Assembly: GCF_003350205.1 (NCBI RefSeq)
Contig: NZ_QLLC01000023.1
Span: 1 to 47,666 of the forward strand
Direction of reading: 5' to 3'
From: Brevundimonas bullata
Lineage (GTDB): Bacteria; Pseudomonadota; Alphaproteobacteria; Caulobacterales; Caulobacteraceae
DNA length: 47,666 nt
Each line of letters starts with the position of its first letter. The stretch's first letter is position 1. The notes under the pieces were generated by a model that saw only the letters and a list, made by a program, of their open reading frames with translations, was not told where the DNA came from and did not search any database. The translations under genes were made by a program, and so were the position numbers. Shown piece after piece: positions 23,880 through 33,882 of this stretch.

Positions 23880-25379
23880 ATGTTGAAGCCGCGCCAGGAC
23901 ATCCGCCCCAATACGGCGGCCTACGAAACCACTCCCCTGGTGAAGCCCACCGGCTTCCGTGAATACGACGCCCGCTGGATTCTGGAAAAAGAGATCAACC
24001 TTCTGGGCATTCAGGCGCTTGGCCTGGGCCTCGCCACCTATGTCCACGAGATCGGCGTCCGCCCCCGCATCGCCGTCGGCCACGACTTCCGCTCCTATTC
24101 CCTGTCGGTGAAACAGGCCCTGATCCTCGGCCTGCTGGAAGGCGGCATGGAGGTGATCGACATCGGCCTGGCCCTGTCGCCGATGGCCTATTACGCCCAG
24201 TTCGCCCTGGACTGCCCCTGCGTGGCCATGGTCACGGCCAGCCACAATGAAAACGGCTGGACCGGCGTCAAGATGGGCGCCCAGGCGCCCCTGACCTTCG
24301 GCCCCGACGAGATCGGCCGCCTGAAAGAGATCGTCCTGAGCGGCGAGGGCGTGGCCCGCCCCGGCGGCCGCGTCGAGCGCGTCGAGGGCTTCCGCGAGCA
24401 ATACATCAAGGACGTCGCCTCCAAGGTGAAGCTGACCCGTCCGCTCAAGGTCGTCGCCGCCTGCGGCAACGGCACCGCCGGCGCCTTCGCCCCCGAGGCC
24501 CTGCGCCTGATGGGCGCCGAGGTGATCGAGATGGACACCGAGCTCGACTGGACCTTCCCCAAGTATAATCCGAACCCGGAAGATCACGTCATGCTGGTCG
24601 CGATGGCGCAAAAGGTGAAGGAGACCGGCGCCGACCTGGCCCTGGGCTTCGACGGCGACGGCGACCGCTGCGGCGTGGTGGACAATACCGGCGAGGAGAT
24701 CTTCGCCGACAAGATCGGCCTGATGCTGGCCCGCGACCTGTCGGCCCTGCACCCGAACGCCACCTTCGTCGTCGATGTGAAGTCGACCGGCCTCTACAAG
24801 GCCGACGAAGTGCTGAAGGCCAACGGCGCCACCACCGTCTACTGGAAGACCGGCCACTCCTACATCAAGCGCAAGACCGCCGAACTGGGCGCCTTGGCCG
24901 GTTTCGAGAAGTCGGGCCACTTCTTCCTCTCGGGCGACCTGGGCCACGGCTATGACGACGGCCTGGTCGCCGCCGGCGCCGTGCTGGCCATGCTGGACCG
25001 TAACCCCGGCAAGAAACTCAGCGAACTGAAGTCCGCCCTGCCCGACGCCTGGACCAGCCTGACCATGTCGCCGCACTGCGACGACGAGCTGAAGTACGAC
25101 GTCCTGGCCAGGATCGTGAAGGAATACGAGGACTTGGCGGCGTCGGGCGGCTCGATCCTGGGCCGCAAGATTGTCGAGGCCATCACTGTCAACGGCGTCC
25201 GCGTCCACCTCGAGGACGGCTCCTGGGTCCTGGTGCGTGCCTCAAGCAACAAGCCGGAACTGGTGGTGGTGGTCGAAAGCATGCGCTCCGCCGACGACAT
25301 GCGCGACCTGTTCCACAAGGAGGTCAAACCCCGCCTCGCCGCCCACCCCGAGATCGGCGCCTTCAATCAGGAAATCTGA
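23880..25379 (+). CDS. Phosphomannomutase/phosphoglucomutase
   Basis: The 499-residue alpha-D-phosphohexomutase interconverts hexose-1- and hexose-6-phosphates and so feeds GDP-mannose and UDP-glucose for surface polysaccharides. The phosphoserine loop is TASHNENGW (Ser121). The metal loop is GFDGDGDRCG, the sugar-binding loop GFEKSGHFF, and the phosphate loop RASSNKPEL, in family order. AGGAAGA precedes the ATG at 23880. It is followed after 39 bases by the flavoprotein gene on the same strand. It belongs to the ManB/AlgC-type branch and is distinct from glmM at 28.2 kb. Confidence 0.92.
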   Translation: MLKPRQDIRPNTAAYETTPLVKPTGFREYDARWILEKEINLLGIQALGLGLATYVHEIGVRPRIAVGHDFRSYSLSVKQALILGLLEGGMEVIDIGLALSPMAYYAQFALDCPCVAMVTASHNENGWTGVKMGAQAPLTFGPDEIGRLKEIVLSGEGVARPGGRVERVEGFREQYIKDVASKVKLTRPLKVVAACGNGTAGAFAPEALRLMGAEVIEMDTELDWTFPKYNPNPEDHVMLVAMAQKVKETGADLALGFDGDGDRCGVVDNTGEEIFADKIGLMLARDLSALHPNATFVVDVKSTGLYKADEVLKANGATTVYWKTGHSYIKRKTAELGALAGFEKSGHFFLSGDLGHGYDDGLVAAGAVLAMLDRNPGKKLSELKSALPDAWTSLTMSPHCDDELKYDVLARIVKEYEDLAASGGSILGRKIVEAITVNGVRVHLEDGSWVLVRASSNKPELVVVVESMRSADDMRDLFHKEVKPRLAAHPEIGAFNQEI

Positions 25380-25418
25380 CCCTTTGACGAAGGATGCGGG
25401 CGCGGGCGAGGTGAGACG

Positions 25419-26768
25419 ATGAACGACGCCTCCCCCCTGCCCGTGGTCATCATCGGCGGCGGCTTTTCCGGCGCCATGCTGGCCGCCCGCCTGGCCGAAG
25501 GCGGACAGGCCTCCGTCCTGATCGAGCGCGGCGACATGATCGGCCTCGGCGTCGCCTATTCCACGCTGAACGACGCCCACCGCCTGAACGTACGCGCCGG
25601 GCGGATGAGCGCCGTGGTCGACCGTCCCGACGACTTCATCGACTGGTTGGCGGCGCACTGTCCCCAGCAGGCGGACCCCGACGGCTTCGCCCCGCGTCGC
25701 CTCTACGGCCTCTATGTCCGCGACCGTCTGGCCGCGGTTGAGGCGGCCCATCCAGGCCTGATCCGTCGCATCTGCGGCGCCGTCATCGCCGTCGATGGGC
25801 GGTCCGCCATCCTGTCCACGGGAGAGCGGATCGAGGGGCGCGCCGTGGTCCTGGCCACCGGCAACCCGGCGCCGCGCACCACCCCGACCGGCGAAGACGG
25901 ACGCATCATCGCCAATCCCTGGACGCCCAACGCCCTGACGCCGATCCAGGCCGACGACGACGTCCTGATCCTCGGCGCAGGCCTGACCATGGTCGACGTC
26001 CTGCTGACGCTGACCGCCCAGGGATGGCGCGGCCGGGCCACGGCGGTGTCGCGGCGCGGCCTTCTGCCCCGAGCCCACAGCCCGCATCACGACACCCCCA
26101 TCGACCTGCCCCCCGAAGCCCTGACGGGCCCCCTGTCGGCCCGACTGGCGGCGGCGCGAAGGCTGGCCGAGACCCACGGCTGGCGACGCCTGATGGAGGG
26201 CTATCGCCCGATCACGCTCGACCTGTGGCGCACGGCCGCCGACGCCGAACGCGCTCGCTTCCTGCGTCACCTGCGCCCGTGGTGGGATGTCCATCGCCAC
26301 CGCCTGGCCCCCGAGATCGCCGCCGAACTGGACCGGCTGCTCGTCGAGCGCCGCCTGACCGTCCGCGCCGGACGCATCCGCAATGTCGAGGCGTCCGCCC
26401 GGGCCGCCGCCCTGCACCTGACCACGCGGAACGGCCCCCAGACCCTGTCGGCGCCTTGGCTGATCGACTGCACCGGCCCCGGCCATGACGCGACCACCGC
26501 GCCCCTGACCGCTGACCTGATCGCCCAAGGCCGCGCCCGTCTGGCCGCCTCAGGCCTCGGCCTGGACCTCGACCAGGCCGGTCGCGTCCTCCAGGTCCGG
26601 CGTCCCGTCGGCATGGAGGACGCGACCAGGCCGGTCGCGTCCTCCATGCCGACGGGACGCCGGACCTGGACCTCTACGTCCTCGGCCCGCCCGCCCGCGC
26701 CGCCTTCTGGGAAACCGTCGCCGTGCCAGACATCCGCCAGCGCATCGAGGCCCTGGCCGCCCGCCTGA
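25419..26768 (+). CDS. FAD/NAD(P)-binding protein, frameshifted near its 3' end
   Basis: The protein begins VVIIGGGFSGAMLAARLAE, a Rossmann dinucleotide-binding motif. GVAYSTLNDAHRLNVRAG and a second nucleotide motif, DVLILGAGLTMVDVLL, match the FAD-NAD(P)-binding HpyO/NAD_binding_9 family (FAD-dependent oxidoreductases of unknown substrate). GAGGTG lies before the ATG at 25419. After residue about 385 the reading changes to a Ser/Pro/Arg-rich tail that looks out of frame. The change coincides with a 53-nt segment that makes a perfect hairpin. Without those 53 nt the frame continues into LYVLGPPARAAFWETVAV and ends at 26776, giving about 434 residues. The gene is therefore probably damaged in this genome or misassembled. 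Confidence 0.8.
   Translation: MNDASPLPVVIIGGGFSGAMLAARLAEGGQASVLIERGDMIGLGVAYSTLNDAHRLNVRAGRMSAVVDRPDDFIDWLAAHCPQQADPDGFAPRRLYGLYVRDRLAAVEAAHPGLIRRICGAVIAVDGRSAILSTGERIEGRAVVLATGNPAPRTTPTGEDGRIIANPWTPNALTPIQADDDVLILGAGLTMVDVLLTLTAQGWRGRATAVSRRGLLPRAHSPHHDTPIDLPPEALTGPLSARLAAARRLAETHGWRRLMEGYRPITLDLWRTAADAERARFLRHLRPWWDVHRHRLAPEIAAELDRLLVERRLTVRAGRIRNVEASARAAALHLTTRNGPQTLSAPWLIDCTGPGHDATTAPLTADLIAQGRARLAASGLGLDLDQAGRVLQVRRPVGMEDATRPVASSMPTGRRTWTSTSSARPPAPPSGKPSPCQTSASASRPWPPA
26570..26646. repeat. 24-bp direct repeat (53-nt offset) in the flavoprotein gene
   Basis: The same 24 bases occur at 26570-26593 and 26623-26646, starting CGACCAGG and ending CGTCCTCCA. The unit of 53 nt is not a multiple of three, which explains the frameshift. 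Confidence 0.9.
26590..26670. repeat. Perfect 38-bp inverted repeat, 5-nt loop, inside the flavoprotein gene
   Basis: The arms 26590-26627 and 26633-26670 are exact reverse complements around AGGCC. The right arm encodes the expected protein on the plus strand. The left arm is its inverted copy and has no sense in the protein family. This is the shape of a template-switch (fold-back) event. Confidence 0.95.
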
Positions 26769-26895
26769 CGGCCTGATCCGGCCGGCTGCCTTGCGGTCGA
26801 AACTTCCAAAGAGGCCCACATTTCTTTCCGAGACATGGCGTCTGGCGGGCGTTTGCCGGGTCGGCTATCACCGGGTCAGGAGAGGAAACACAAAA

Positions 26896-28182
26896 ATGAA
26901 CCGTCACCGCACCCGCGTGCTCGGGGGCCGCACCCTGGCGCCTGAAACCCTGATGATGGGATACGGCTATGACCCCGCCCTGTCTGAGGGCGCGATCAAG
27001 GCGCCCCTGTTCCAGTCGTCCACCTTCGTCTTTAAGTCGGCCGAGGACGGCAAGCGCTTCTTCGAGGTCGCCTATGGCCTGCGCCAGCGCGACCCGGACG
27101 AGGCGCTCGGCCTGATCTATTCGCGCATCAACAACCCCAACCTCGAGATTCTCGAGGATCGCCTGGCCGTCTGGGACAAGGCCGACAAGGCCCTGGTCTT
27201 CTCGACCGGGATGGCCGCCATCTCGACGGCCATGCTCGCCCTGGTCCGTCCCGGCGACGTCATCCTCTATACGGCCCCGGCCTATGGCGGCACCGAATAC
27301 CTGTTCGACCGCATCCTGCCCCGCTACGGGGTCAAGGCGATCAGCGTGCCCGCCGCCGAGGGCGCCGACGCCCTGGACGCCGCCATGATCGCGGCCGCCG
27401 CCGAGGCCAAGACCACCGGCGGGCGCCTCGCCGCCGTCTATCTGGAGACCCCGGCCAACCCGACTAATCAACTGGTCGACATCGCCCGGGCCGTGGCCGG
27501 CGCCAAGGCCGTGGATCAGGCCGAGCGCCCGGTCGTGGCCGTGGACAACACCTTCCTCGGCCCCCTGTGGCAGAGCCCGCTGGAGCTAGGCGCCGACCTC
27601 GTCCTCTACTCGCTGACCAAGTATGTCGGCGGCCACTCCGACCTGATCGCGGGCGGCTGCATGGGCGCCGCCGACCTGATGGCGCGGGTGGGCGAAATGC
27701 GCACCATCTGCGGCACCAACACCGATCCGCACACAGCCTGGCTGCTGCTGCGCAGTCTGGAGACCCTGCATATCCGCATGGAGCGGGCGCAGGAGAACGC
27801 CCTTGTTCTGGCCGAACGCCTGCGCGCCGATCCGCGCGTCAGCGCCGTCCTGACCGCCGGGGGGCCGGACGCCTCGCCGGAGCAGCAGGCCATCTTCGAG
27901 GCCCAGTGCAAGGGTTCGGGTTCGACCTTCTCGCTGGAGCTTCCGGGCGGCGAGGCCGAGGCCTTCCGTATGCTGAACGCCCTGCGGCTGTTCAAGCTGG
28001 CCGTCAGCCTGGGCGGCGCCGAGAGCCTGGCCTCGCACCCCTCCAGCATGACCCACTCGGACTATACGCGCGAGGCCAAGGCGCGCAGCGGCATCGGCGA
28101 CAACCTGGTGCGCCTCTCGGTCGGCATCGAGAACGTCGAGGACCTGTGGGCCGACCTGCAACAGGCCCTGGCCGCGATCTGA
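26896..28182 (+). CDS. Cys/Met-metabolism PLP-dependent enzyme (cystathionine gamma-synthase family)
   Basis: The 428-residue fold-type I PLP enzyme has the PLP Lys242 in YSLTKYVGGHSDL. Other family motifs are YSRINNPNLEILEDRLA, VFSTGMAAISTAML, LETPANPTNQLVDI and SLGGAESLASHPSSMTH. It probably acts as cystathionine gamma-synthase or lyase, methionine gamma-lyase or O-acylhomoserine sulfhydrylase; sequence alone does not settle which. The insertion FFEVAYGLRQRDPDEA is typical of a subgroup in alphaproteobacteria. AGGAGAGGAA stands upstream of the ATG at 26896, which rules out the longer frame starting at 26791. A perfect terminator hairpin follows the stop. Confidence 0.9.
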   Translation: MNRHRTRVLGGRTLAPETLMMGYGYDPALSEGAIKAPLFQSSTFVFKSAEDGKRFFEVAYGLRQRDPDEALGLIYSRINNPNLEILEDRLAVWDKADKALVFSTGMAAISTAMLALVRPGDVILYTAPAYGGTEYLFDRILPRYGVKAISVPAAEGADALDAAMIAAAAEAKTTGGRLAAVYLETPANPTNQLVDIARAVAGAKAVDQAERPVVAVDNTFLGPLWQSPLELGADLVLYSLTKYVGGHSDLIAGGCMGAADLMARVGEMRTICGTNTDPHTAWLLLRSLETLHIRMERAQENALVLAERLRADPRVSAVLTAGGPDASPEQQAIFEAQCKGSGSTFSLELPGGEAEAFRMLNALRLFKLAVSLGGAESLASHPSSMTHSDYTREAKARSGIGDNLVRLSVGIENVEDLWADLQQALAAI

Positions 28183-28189
28183 GGATGCA

Positions 28190-28215
28190 GGCGGGCGCCG
28201 TTCGCGGCGCCCGCC
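28190..28215. terminator. Bidirectional hairpin between convergent genes
   Basis: GGCGGGCGCCG (28190-28200), TTCG, CGGCGCCCGCC (28205-28215): a perfect 11-bp stem with a tetraloop. It lies between the stops of the PLP enzyme and glmM. T-runs are weak. Confidence 0.7.
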
Positions 28216-28220
28216 GACCT

Positions 28221-29573
28221 TTACTGACCCGCCGCCTTCACCGCCGCCGAGACGTCGGCGACCACGCGTTTGACCAGAGCCTCGTCATCGCCCTCGGCCA
28301 TGACGCGGATCAGCTTTTCCGTACCGGACGGCCGCACCAGCAGACGGCCCGAGCCGTTCAACGCGGCCTCGGCCTCGGCCATGGCGGCCTTGACCTTGGC
28401 GTCTTCCAGCGGCTTGCCGGCGGTGTAGCGCACGTTCTGCAGCAGTTGCGGCACCGGCTCGAACTGCCGCGCCAGCTCGCTCATCGGCACGCCGGTCTCG
28501 ACCAGGACCGCCAGCACCTGCAGCGCCGCCATCAGGCCGTCGCCGGTCGTGGCGTAGTCCTTCAGGATGATGTGGCCCGACTGCTCGCCGCCGATGTTGA
28601 AACCGCCGGCGCGCATCCGCTCCATGACGTAGCGGTCGCCCACCTTCGTCCGCTCCAGCGTCAGGCCCTCGGCCTTCAGCTTCCGCTCCAGCCCCAGGTT
28701 GGACATGACGGTGGCGACCACGCCGCCGCCGTTCAGCCGCCCCTTGCGGGCCCAGGCCAGGCCGACCAGGGCCATGATCTGATCGCCGTCGACCACATGG
28801 CCCTTTTCGTCGCAGATGATCAGCCGGTCGGCGTCGCCGTCCAGGGCGATGCCGATGTCGCAGCGATAGCGCTTCACCGCCTCCGACACGGCCTCGGGAT
28901 GGGTCGAGCCGCAGTCGGCGTTGATGTTCAGGCCGTTCGGCTCGACGCCGACGGGGAAGACCTCGGCCCCCAGCTCATAGAGGGTGGTCGGCGCCACGCG
29001 GTAGCCGGCGCCGTTGGCGCAGTCGATGGCGATGCGCAGGCCCTTGAGGCTGAGCCGCTTGGGGAAGGCCGACTTGGCGATCTCGATATAGCGTGGCGGG
29101 GCGTCGTCGATGCGCTTGACCCGGCCCAGCTTGTTGGCCGGGGCCAGGTCCTGATCCAGACCCTCGTCCATCATGGCCTCGATCTTCAGCTCGATTTCGT
29201 CCGACAGCTTGTAGCCGTCGGGTCCGAACAGCTTGATGCCGTTATCCGCATAGTCGTTGTGCGAGGCCGAGATCATGATGCCCAGATCGGCGCGCATCGA
29301 CCGCGTCATCATGGCCACGCCCGGCGTCGGCAGGGGGCCGAAGGTGCGCACGTCCATGCCCACGCTGGCCAGCCCCGCCACCAGGGCCGGCTCGATCATA
29401 TAGCCGGACAGGCGCGTGTCCTTGCCGATCACCACCAGATGGCGACGGTCGTCGTCGGTGCGGAACATCTTGCCCGCCGCCAGCCCCACCCGCAGCGCCA
29501 CCTCGGCCGTCATCGGATGGGTGTTGGCGCGACCACGGATGCCGTCGGTGCCGAAGTATTTTCTCTCGCCCAA
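28221..29573 (-). CDS. glmM: Phosphoglucosamine mutase
   Basis: GlmM converts glucosamine-6-phosphate to glucosamine-1-phosphate, the step after GlmS on the way to UDP-GlcNAc for peptidoglycan and lipid A. Motifs in order are [14 protein letters not shown], the phosphoserine loop [17 protein letters not shown] (Ser104), the metal loop ALDGDADRL, the sugar loop GGEQSGHII and [12 protein letters not shown]. The family start falls at a TTG (29573) with GAAGGA about ten bases upstream. A second TTG at 29612, with GGAAGG, would add 13 residues. No ATG is suitably placed, so a non-ATG start seems real. The gene is divergent from glmS, so the two consecutive enzymes share one intergenic region. Confidence 0.94.
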   Translation of the reverse strand: MGERKYFGTDGIRGRANTHPMTAEVALRVGLAAGKMFRTDDDRRHLVVIGKDTRLSGYMIEPALVAGLASVGMDVRTFGPLPTPGVAMMTRSMRADLGIMISASHNDYADNGIKLFGPDGYKLSDEIELKIEAMMDEGLDQDLAPANKLGRVKRIDDAPPRYIEIAKSAFPKRLSLKGLRIAIDCANGAGYRVAPTTLYELGAEVFPVGVEPNGLNINADCGSTHPEAVSEAVKRYRCDIGIALDGDADRLIICDEKGHVVDGDQIMALVGLAWARKGRLNGGGVVATVMSNLGLERKLKAEGLTLERTKVGDRYVMERMRAGGFNIGGEQSGHIILKDYATTGDGLMAALQVLAVLVETGVPMSELARQFEPVPQLLQNVRYTAGKPLEDAKVKAAMAEAEAALNGSGRLLVRPSGTEKLIRVMAEGDDEALVKRVVADVSAAVKAAGQ

Positions 29574-29766
29574 GGGCGTCGTCCTTCGCTGGCGGCGCCG
29601 GAGGATTTGCAAAGAAACCTTCCGAAACCCATTTTTTGATGTCGCCTGCCTTCGCTTCCCCTAGACGCAAGATCACAGGGCGAGACGGGCGGAACCCTCT
29701 CGCTTACCCCTTACGGCGGCCACGCGCAAAGCGTGACCGCTTCGCCCCTTCACCGGAGCAGACCTC

Positions 29767-31581
<1,815 letters not shown>

Positions 31582-31583
31582 GA

Positions 31584-31725
31584 GTCTTTCCTCCCCATTT
31601 TATGGGGAGGGGGACCGCGTAGCGGTGGAGGGGGCGGCGCAAACGTCAGCTGTCGAGACGCCCTCTCCGTCACGTCGCCTTCGGCGCCGCGCCACCTCCC
31701 CATCGCTGCGCGACAGGGAGGAAGG
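31584..31725. repeat. Composite GC-rich intergenic palindrome
   Basis: A first hairpin, CTCCCCAT/ATGGGGAG around TTT (about 31591-31609), is followed by GACCGCGTAGCGGTGGAGGGGGC. Farther on is a partly inverted relative ending CCACCTCCCC-ATCGCTGCGCGACAGGGAGG. The outer parts are roughly complementary. It resembles dispersed intergenic repeats of Caulobacterales (general knowledge) and may terminate glmS transcription. galU follows. Confidence 0.5.
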
Positions 31726-31810
31726 ATGCAACCTGCTTCGCCCCCTCACGTTTGGAACGGTCACGGTTTGCGCCTATGACAGGCGCCTAACGGCTGTTTC
31801 AGGACGACTG

Positions 31811-32689
31811 ATGACGACTTCCCCCGCACGCCTTCGCAAGGCGGTTCTTCCCGTGGCCGGCCTGGGCACCCGCGTCCTGCCCGGCACCAAGACCACGCCG
31901 AAGGAACTGCTGAACGTCGTTGATCGACCCATCCTGTCCTACATCGTCGAGGAAGCGCGCGAGGCGGGGATCGAGCACATCGTCTTCGTCACCGGCCGCG
32001 CCAAGCAGGCCATCGAGGACTATTTCGACCACCAGATCGAGCTGGAGGCCCAGCTTCTGGCCAAGGGCAAGATCGAGCTTCTGGAGGCCATGAACGCCGA
32101 GCTGGCCACCGCTGGCGAGATGAGCTTCACCCGCCAGATGCAGCCCAAGGGTCTGGGCCACGCCGTCTGGTGCGCCCGCGACATCATCGGCCACGAACCC
32201 TTCGCCGTCATCCTGCCCGACGTCATCGTCGATTCGCAGCCCGGCGCCCTGAAGCAGCTGGCGGACCTCTACGCCGAGGTCGGCGGCAACGTCATCGGCG
32301 TCGAAGCCGTGCCCGAGGCCGCCGCCCACAAGTACGGCATCATCGACCCCTCCGCCCAGGACGGTCGTCGCTTCGCCATGAAGGGCATGGTCGAGAAGCC
32401 CAAACAGGGCACGGCCCCGTCCAATATGTCGATCTCGGGCCGCTATATCCTCCAGCCGGAAATCTTCGACCTGCTGGAGACCCAGGAGCGCGGCGCCGGC
32501 GGCGAGATTCAGCTGACCGACGCCATGGATCGGCTGATGAAGACCCAGACCTTCACCGCCTACGAATACGAGGGCGTGACCCACGACTGCGGCGACAAGA
32601 TCGGCCTCTTGCGCGCCAATGTCGCCCTGGCCCTGAAACGCCCCGACCTGGGCGAAGCCGCCCGCGCGGCGATCACCGCCCTGCTCTGA
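31811..32689 (+). CDS. galU: UTP-glucose-1-phosphate uridylyltransferase
   Basis: GalU makes UDP-glucose from UTP and glucose-1-phosphate. The 292-residue nucleotidyltransferase opens with KAVLPVAGLGTRVLPGTKTTPKE, containing the nucleotide-binding signature. It goes on with FVTGRAKQAIEDYFD, QPKGLGHAVWCARDII, and the later GRYILQPEIFDLLE. AGGACG precedes the ATG at 31811; a longer upstream frame runs through the palindromic repeat and is rejected. With the phosphohexomutase, GlmM and GlmS nearby it forms a loose neighbourhood of sugar-nucleotide precursor genes. Confidence 0.95.
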   Translation: MTTSPARLRKAVLPVAGLGTRVLPGTKTTPKELLNVVDRPILSYIVEEAREAGIEHIVFVTGRAKQAIEDYFDHQIELEAQLLAKGKIELLEAMNAELATAGEMSFTRQMQPKGLGHAVWCARDIIGHEPFAVILPDVIVDSQPGALKQLADLYAEVGGNVIGVEAVPEAAAHKYGIIDPSAQDGRRFAMKGMVEKPKQGTAPSNMSISGRYILQPEIFDLLETQERGAGGEIQLTDAMDRLMKTQTFTAYEYEGVTHDCGDKIGLLRANVALALKRPDLGEAARAAITALL

Positions 32690-32698
32690 GCCCCGGAT

Positions 32699-32731
32699 AG
32701 CGCGCCGTTCAGTCTTCCAGGACGGCGCGCT
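32699..32731. terminator. Hairpin between galU and the convergent membrane-protein gene
   Basis: AGCGCGCCGT (32699-32708) and ACGGCGCGCT (32722-32731) form a perfect 10-bp stem with a 13-nt loop that overlaps the 3' end of the minus-strand gene. No T-run follows. Confidence 0.5.
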
Positions 32732-33407
32732 GGGCCAGATCGATATGGAAGGCCAGCCAGGCGTAAATGCCGACGAACTTCAGCCCGTCTTCAGCCGCAA
32801 CCACCCAGCTTTGAGTGGAATGCAGCAAGACGTCCACGGCCATACTCCCTCCCAGCAAGAGGAAGGCCAGAAGCAGAAAACCGCCGTCTCGCGAAAACAC
32901 TCTACGACGCTGGGCAAAGGCATAGGCCAGACCGGCCAAGGCATAGCCGCCGAGGACCACCACCTGTGGAACACCCCAACCCGGCAGGATGGATTCATGA
33001 AGCAGCAGCAGGTCGTCCAGACACAGGGCCAGACTGAGAACCCCGCCAAACCCCAGCAGCAGCCCGTCGGCGTGCGCGCCCCCGCGAGCCCAAACACAAA
33101 GAGCGGCGAATAGCGCCACACCCGCGGCGAGCGCCCAGCCGATCGCGCCCATATTGGACATGACGCCGTAGTAGCCGCGGCAGCAATAGCCAGAGACCTG
33201 CGCCCCGGCGATCACATCCATGAACAACAGGCGCGGATCGGCATAGGTCTGAAAAGTCGCCGTCAGCGCCGCCAAGGCGGCCAACGCCACCAGCACGGTC
33301 GACCCGACCCGCACCCGGCTCCGCGTCAGACGCCCCCGCCCGACCCGCTGCGCCCCGCCCGTCAGAGCGCCCGGGCGCTCGCGCCCCATCCATACTTGCT
33401 GCGTCAT
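32709..33407 (-). CDS. Unknown integral membrane protein
   Basis: The 232-residue protein is not recognised. After an Arg-rich N-terminus it has about six hydrophobic helices. Polar residues lie at helix ends in LDDLLLLHES, VDVLLHSTQ and AAEDGLKFVGI. These could form a conserved acidic/His cluster in the membrane. A CCRGYYG segment contains vicinal cysteines. Start choices are ATG 33407 or ATG 33389, neither with a strong ribosome-binding site. It converges with galU and is the last chromosomal gene before the integrative element. Some homologous family of unknown function is likely, but none can be named. Confidence 0.65.
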   Translation of the reverse strand: MTQQVWMGRERPGALTGGAQRVGRGRLTRSRVRVGSTVLVALAALAALTATFQTYADPRLLFMDVIAGAQVSGYCCRGYYGVMSNMGAIGWALAAGVALFAALCVWARGGAHADGLLLGFGGVLSLALCLDDLLLLHESILPGWGVPQVVVLGGYALAGLAYAFAQRRRVFSRDGGFLLLAFLLLGGSMAVDVLLHSTQSWVVAAEDGLKFVGIYAWLAFHIDLAQRAVLED

Positions 33408-33653
33408 CGTCTTGGGCCCCCGCCTCCCATCCCCCTAGGAGCGCCGCTCGCAGGGGTCAAGCAAACGCCGTCATTCGAGACCGGCGCGCCCGAGACGCAT
33501 CCCGCGGCGACGCCCTCTCATGGCGGCGGCAGGCGAGCAGACCAGCGCACGAGTGCATTTCGCCGTCAGCACACACATCAGCAGAAATAGGGAAAGAAGC
33601 CGCCGCAGCGCTTCAAGAAAGAAGCTCGACTAACCGCCAAGCTCTTGAAAGTA
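33408..33653. other. Intergenic region left of the element
   Basis: Nothing coding or structured was recognised between the membrane-protein gene and the left attachment repeat. Its right edge (TTGAAAGTAAATGG) is similar to the bases that flank the right attachment repeat (TTGAAAAGAATGG), as expected if att homology extends imperfectly. Confidence 0.5.
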
Positions 33654-33705
33654 AATGGCGCGCCCGGAACGATTCGAACGTCCGACCCTCAGATTCGTAG
33701 TCTGA
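33654..33705. repeat. Left attachment repeat (displaced tRNA-Arg 3' end)
   Basis: This copy is identical to 44689-44740 over 52 bases, from AATGGCGCG to AGTCTGA. It holds the acceptor 3' strand with CCA, T arm and anticodon arm 3' side, but lacks the D arm and 5' end. It is not a functional tRNA. Confidence 0.93.
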
Positions 33706-33821
33706 CATTTCGAATACGCCGCGCTCCGTGGCGCTCCGCATAAGCGCTGTATCATACGAAAAAACCTGCATAATTTTATGTTGCTCGCAGATTCACTCGC
33801 GCGTAGATACGCTCCGTTCCT

Positions 33822-33851
33822 GCACCACAGTGCACCACAGCGGCACCACAG
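33822..33851. promoter_or_regulatory. Three tandem GCACCACAG repeats, putative integrase arm sites
   Basis: GCACCACAG occurs at 33822-33830, 33832-33840 and 33843-33851, spaced 10-11 bases or one helical turn. Two related copies lie near the other end (44626-44645). They sit just before the integrase gene, so integrase binding could also control its own promoter. Confidence 0.6.
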
Positions 33852-33882
33852 GCAGGGGCGGTATATCGAGGAGCAGGCATAG

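Noticed and set aside
26777..26895. SAM riboswitch upstream of the Cys/Met PLP enzyme
   Set aside because: The spacer is short and lacks the SAM-II pseudoknot consensus by eye; no convincing fold was found.
29640..29766. glmS ribozyme
   Set aside because: The leader is too short and lacks the conserved core; the ribozyme is mainly a Firmicutes feature.
33654..33730. A second tRNA gene at the left end of the element
   Set aside because: Only the 3' 52 bases match; the D arm and 5' acceptor strand are missing, so it is the displaced attachment fragment.
33822..33851. CRISPR-like tandem repeats
   Set aside because: Units are only 9 bases with 1-2 base spacers and no cas genes; they fit integrase arm sites better.
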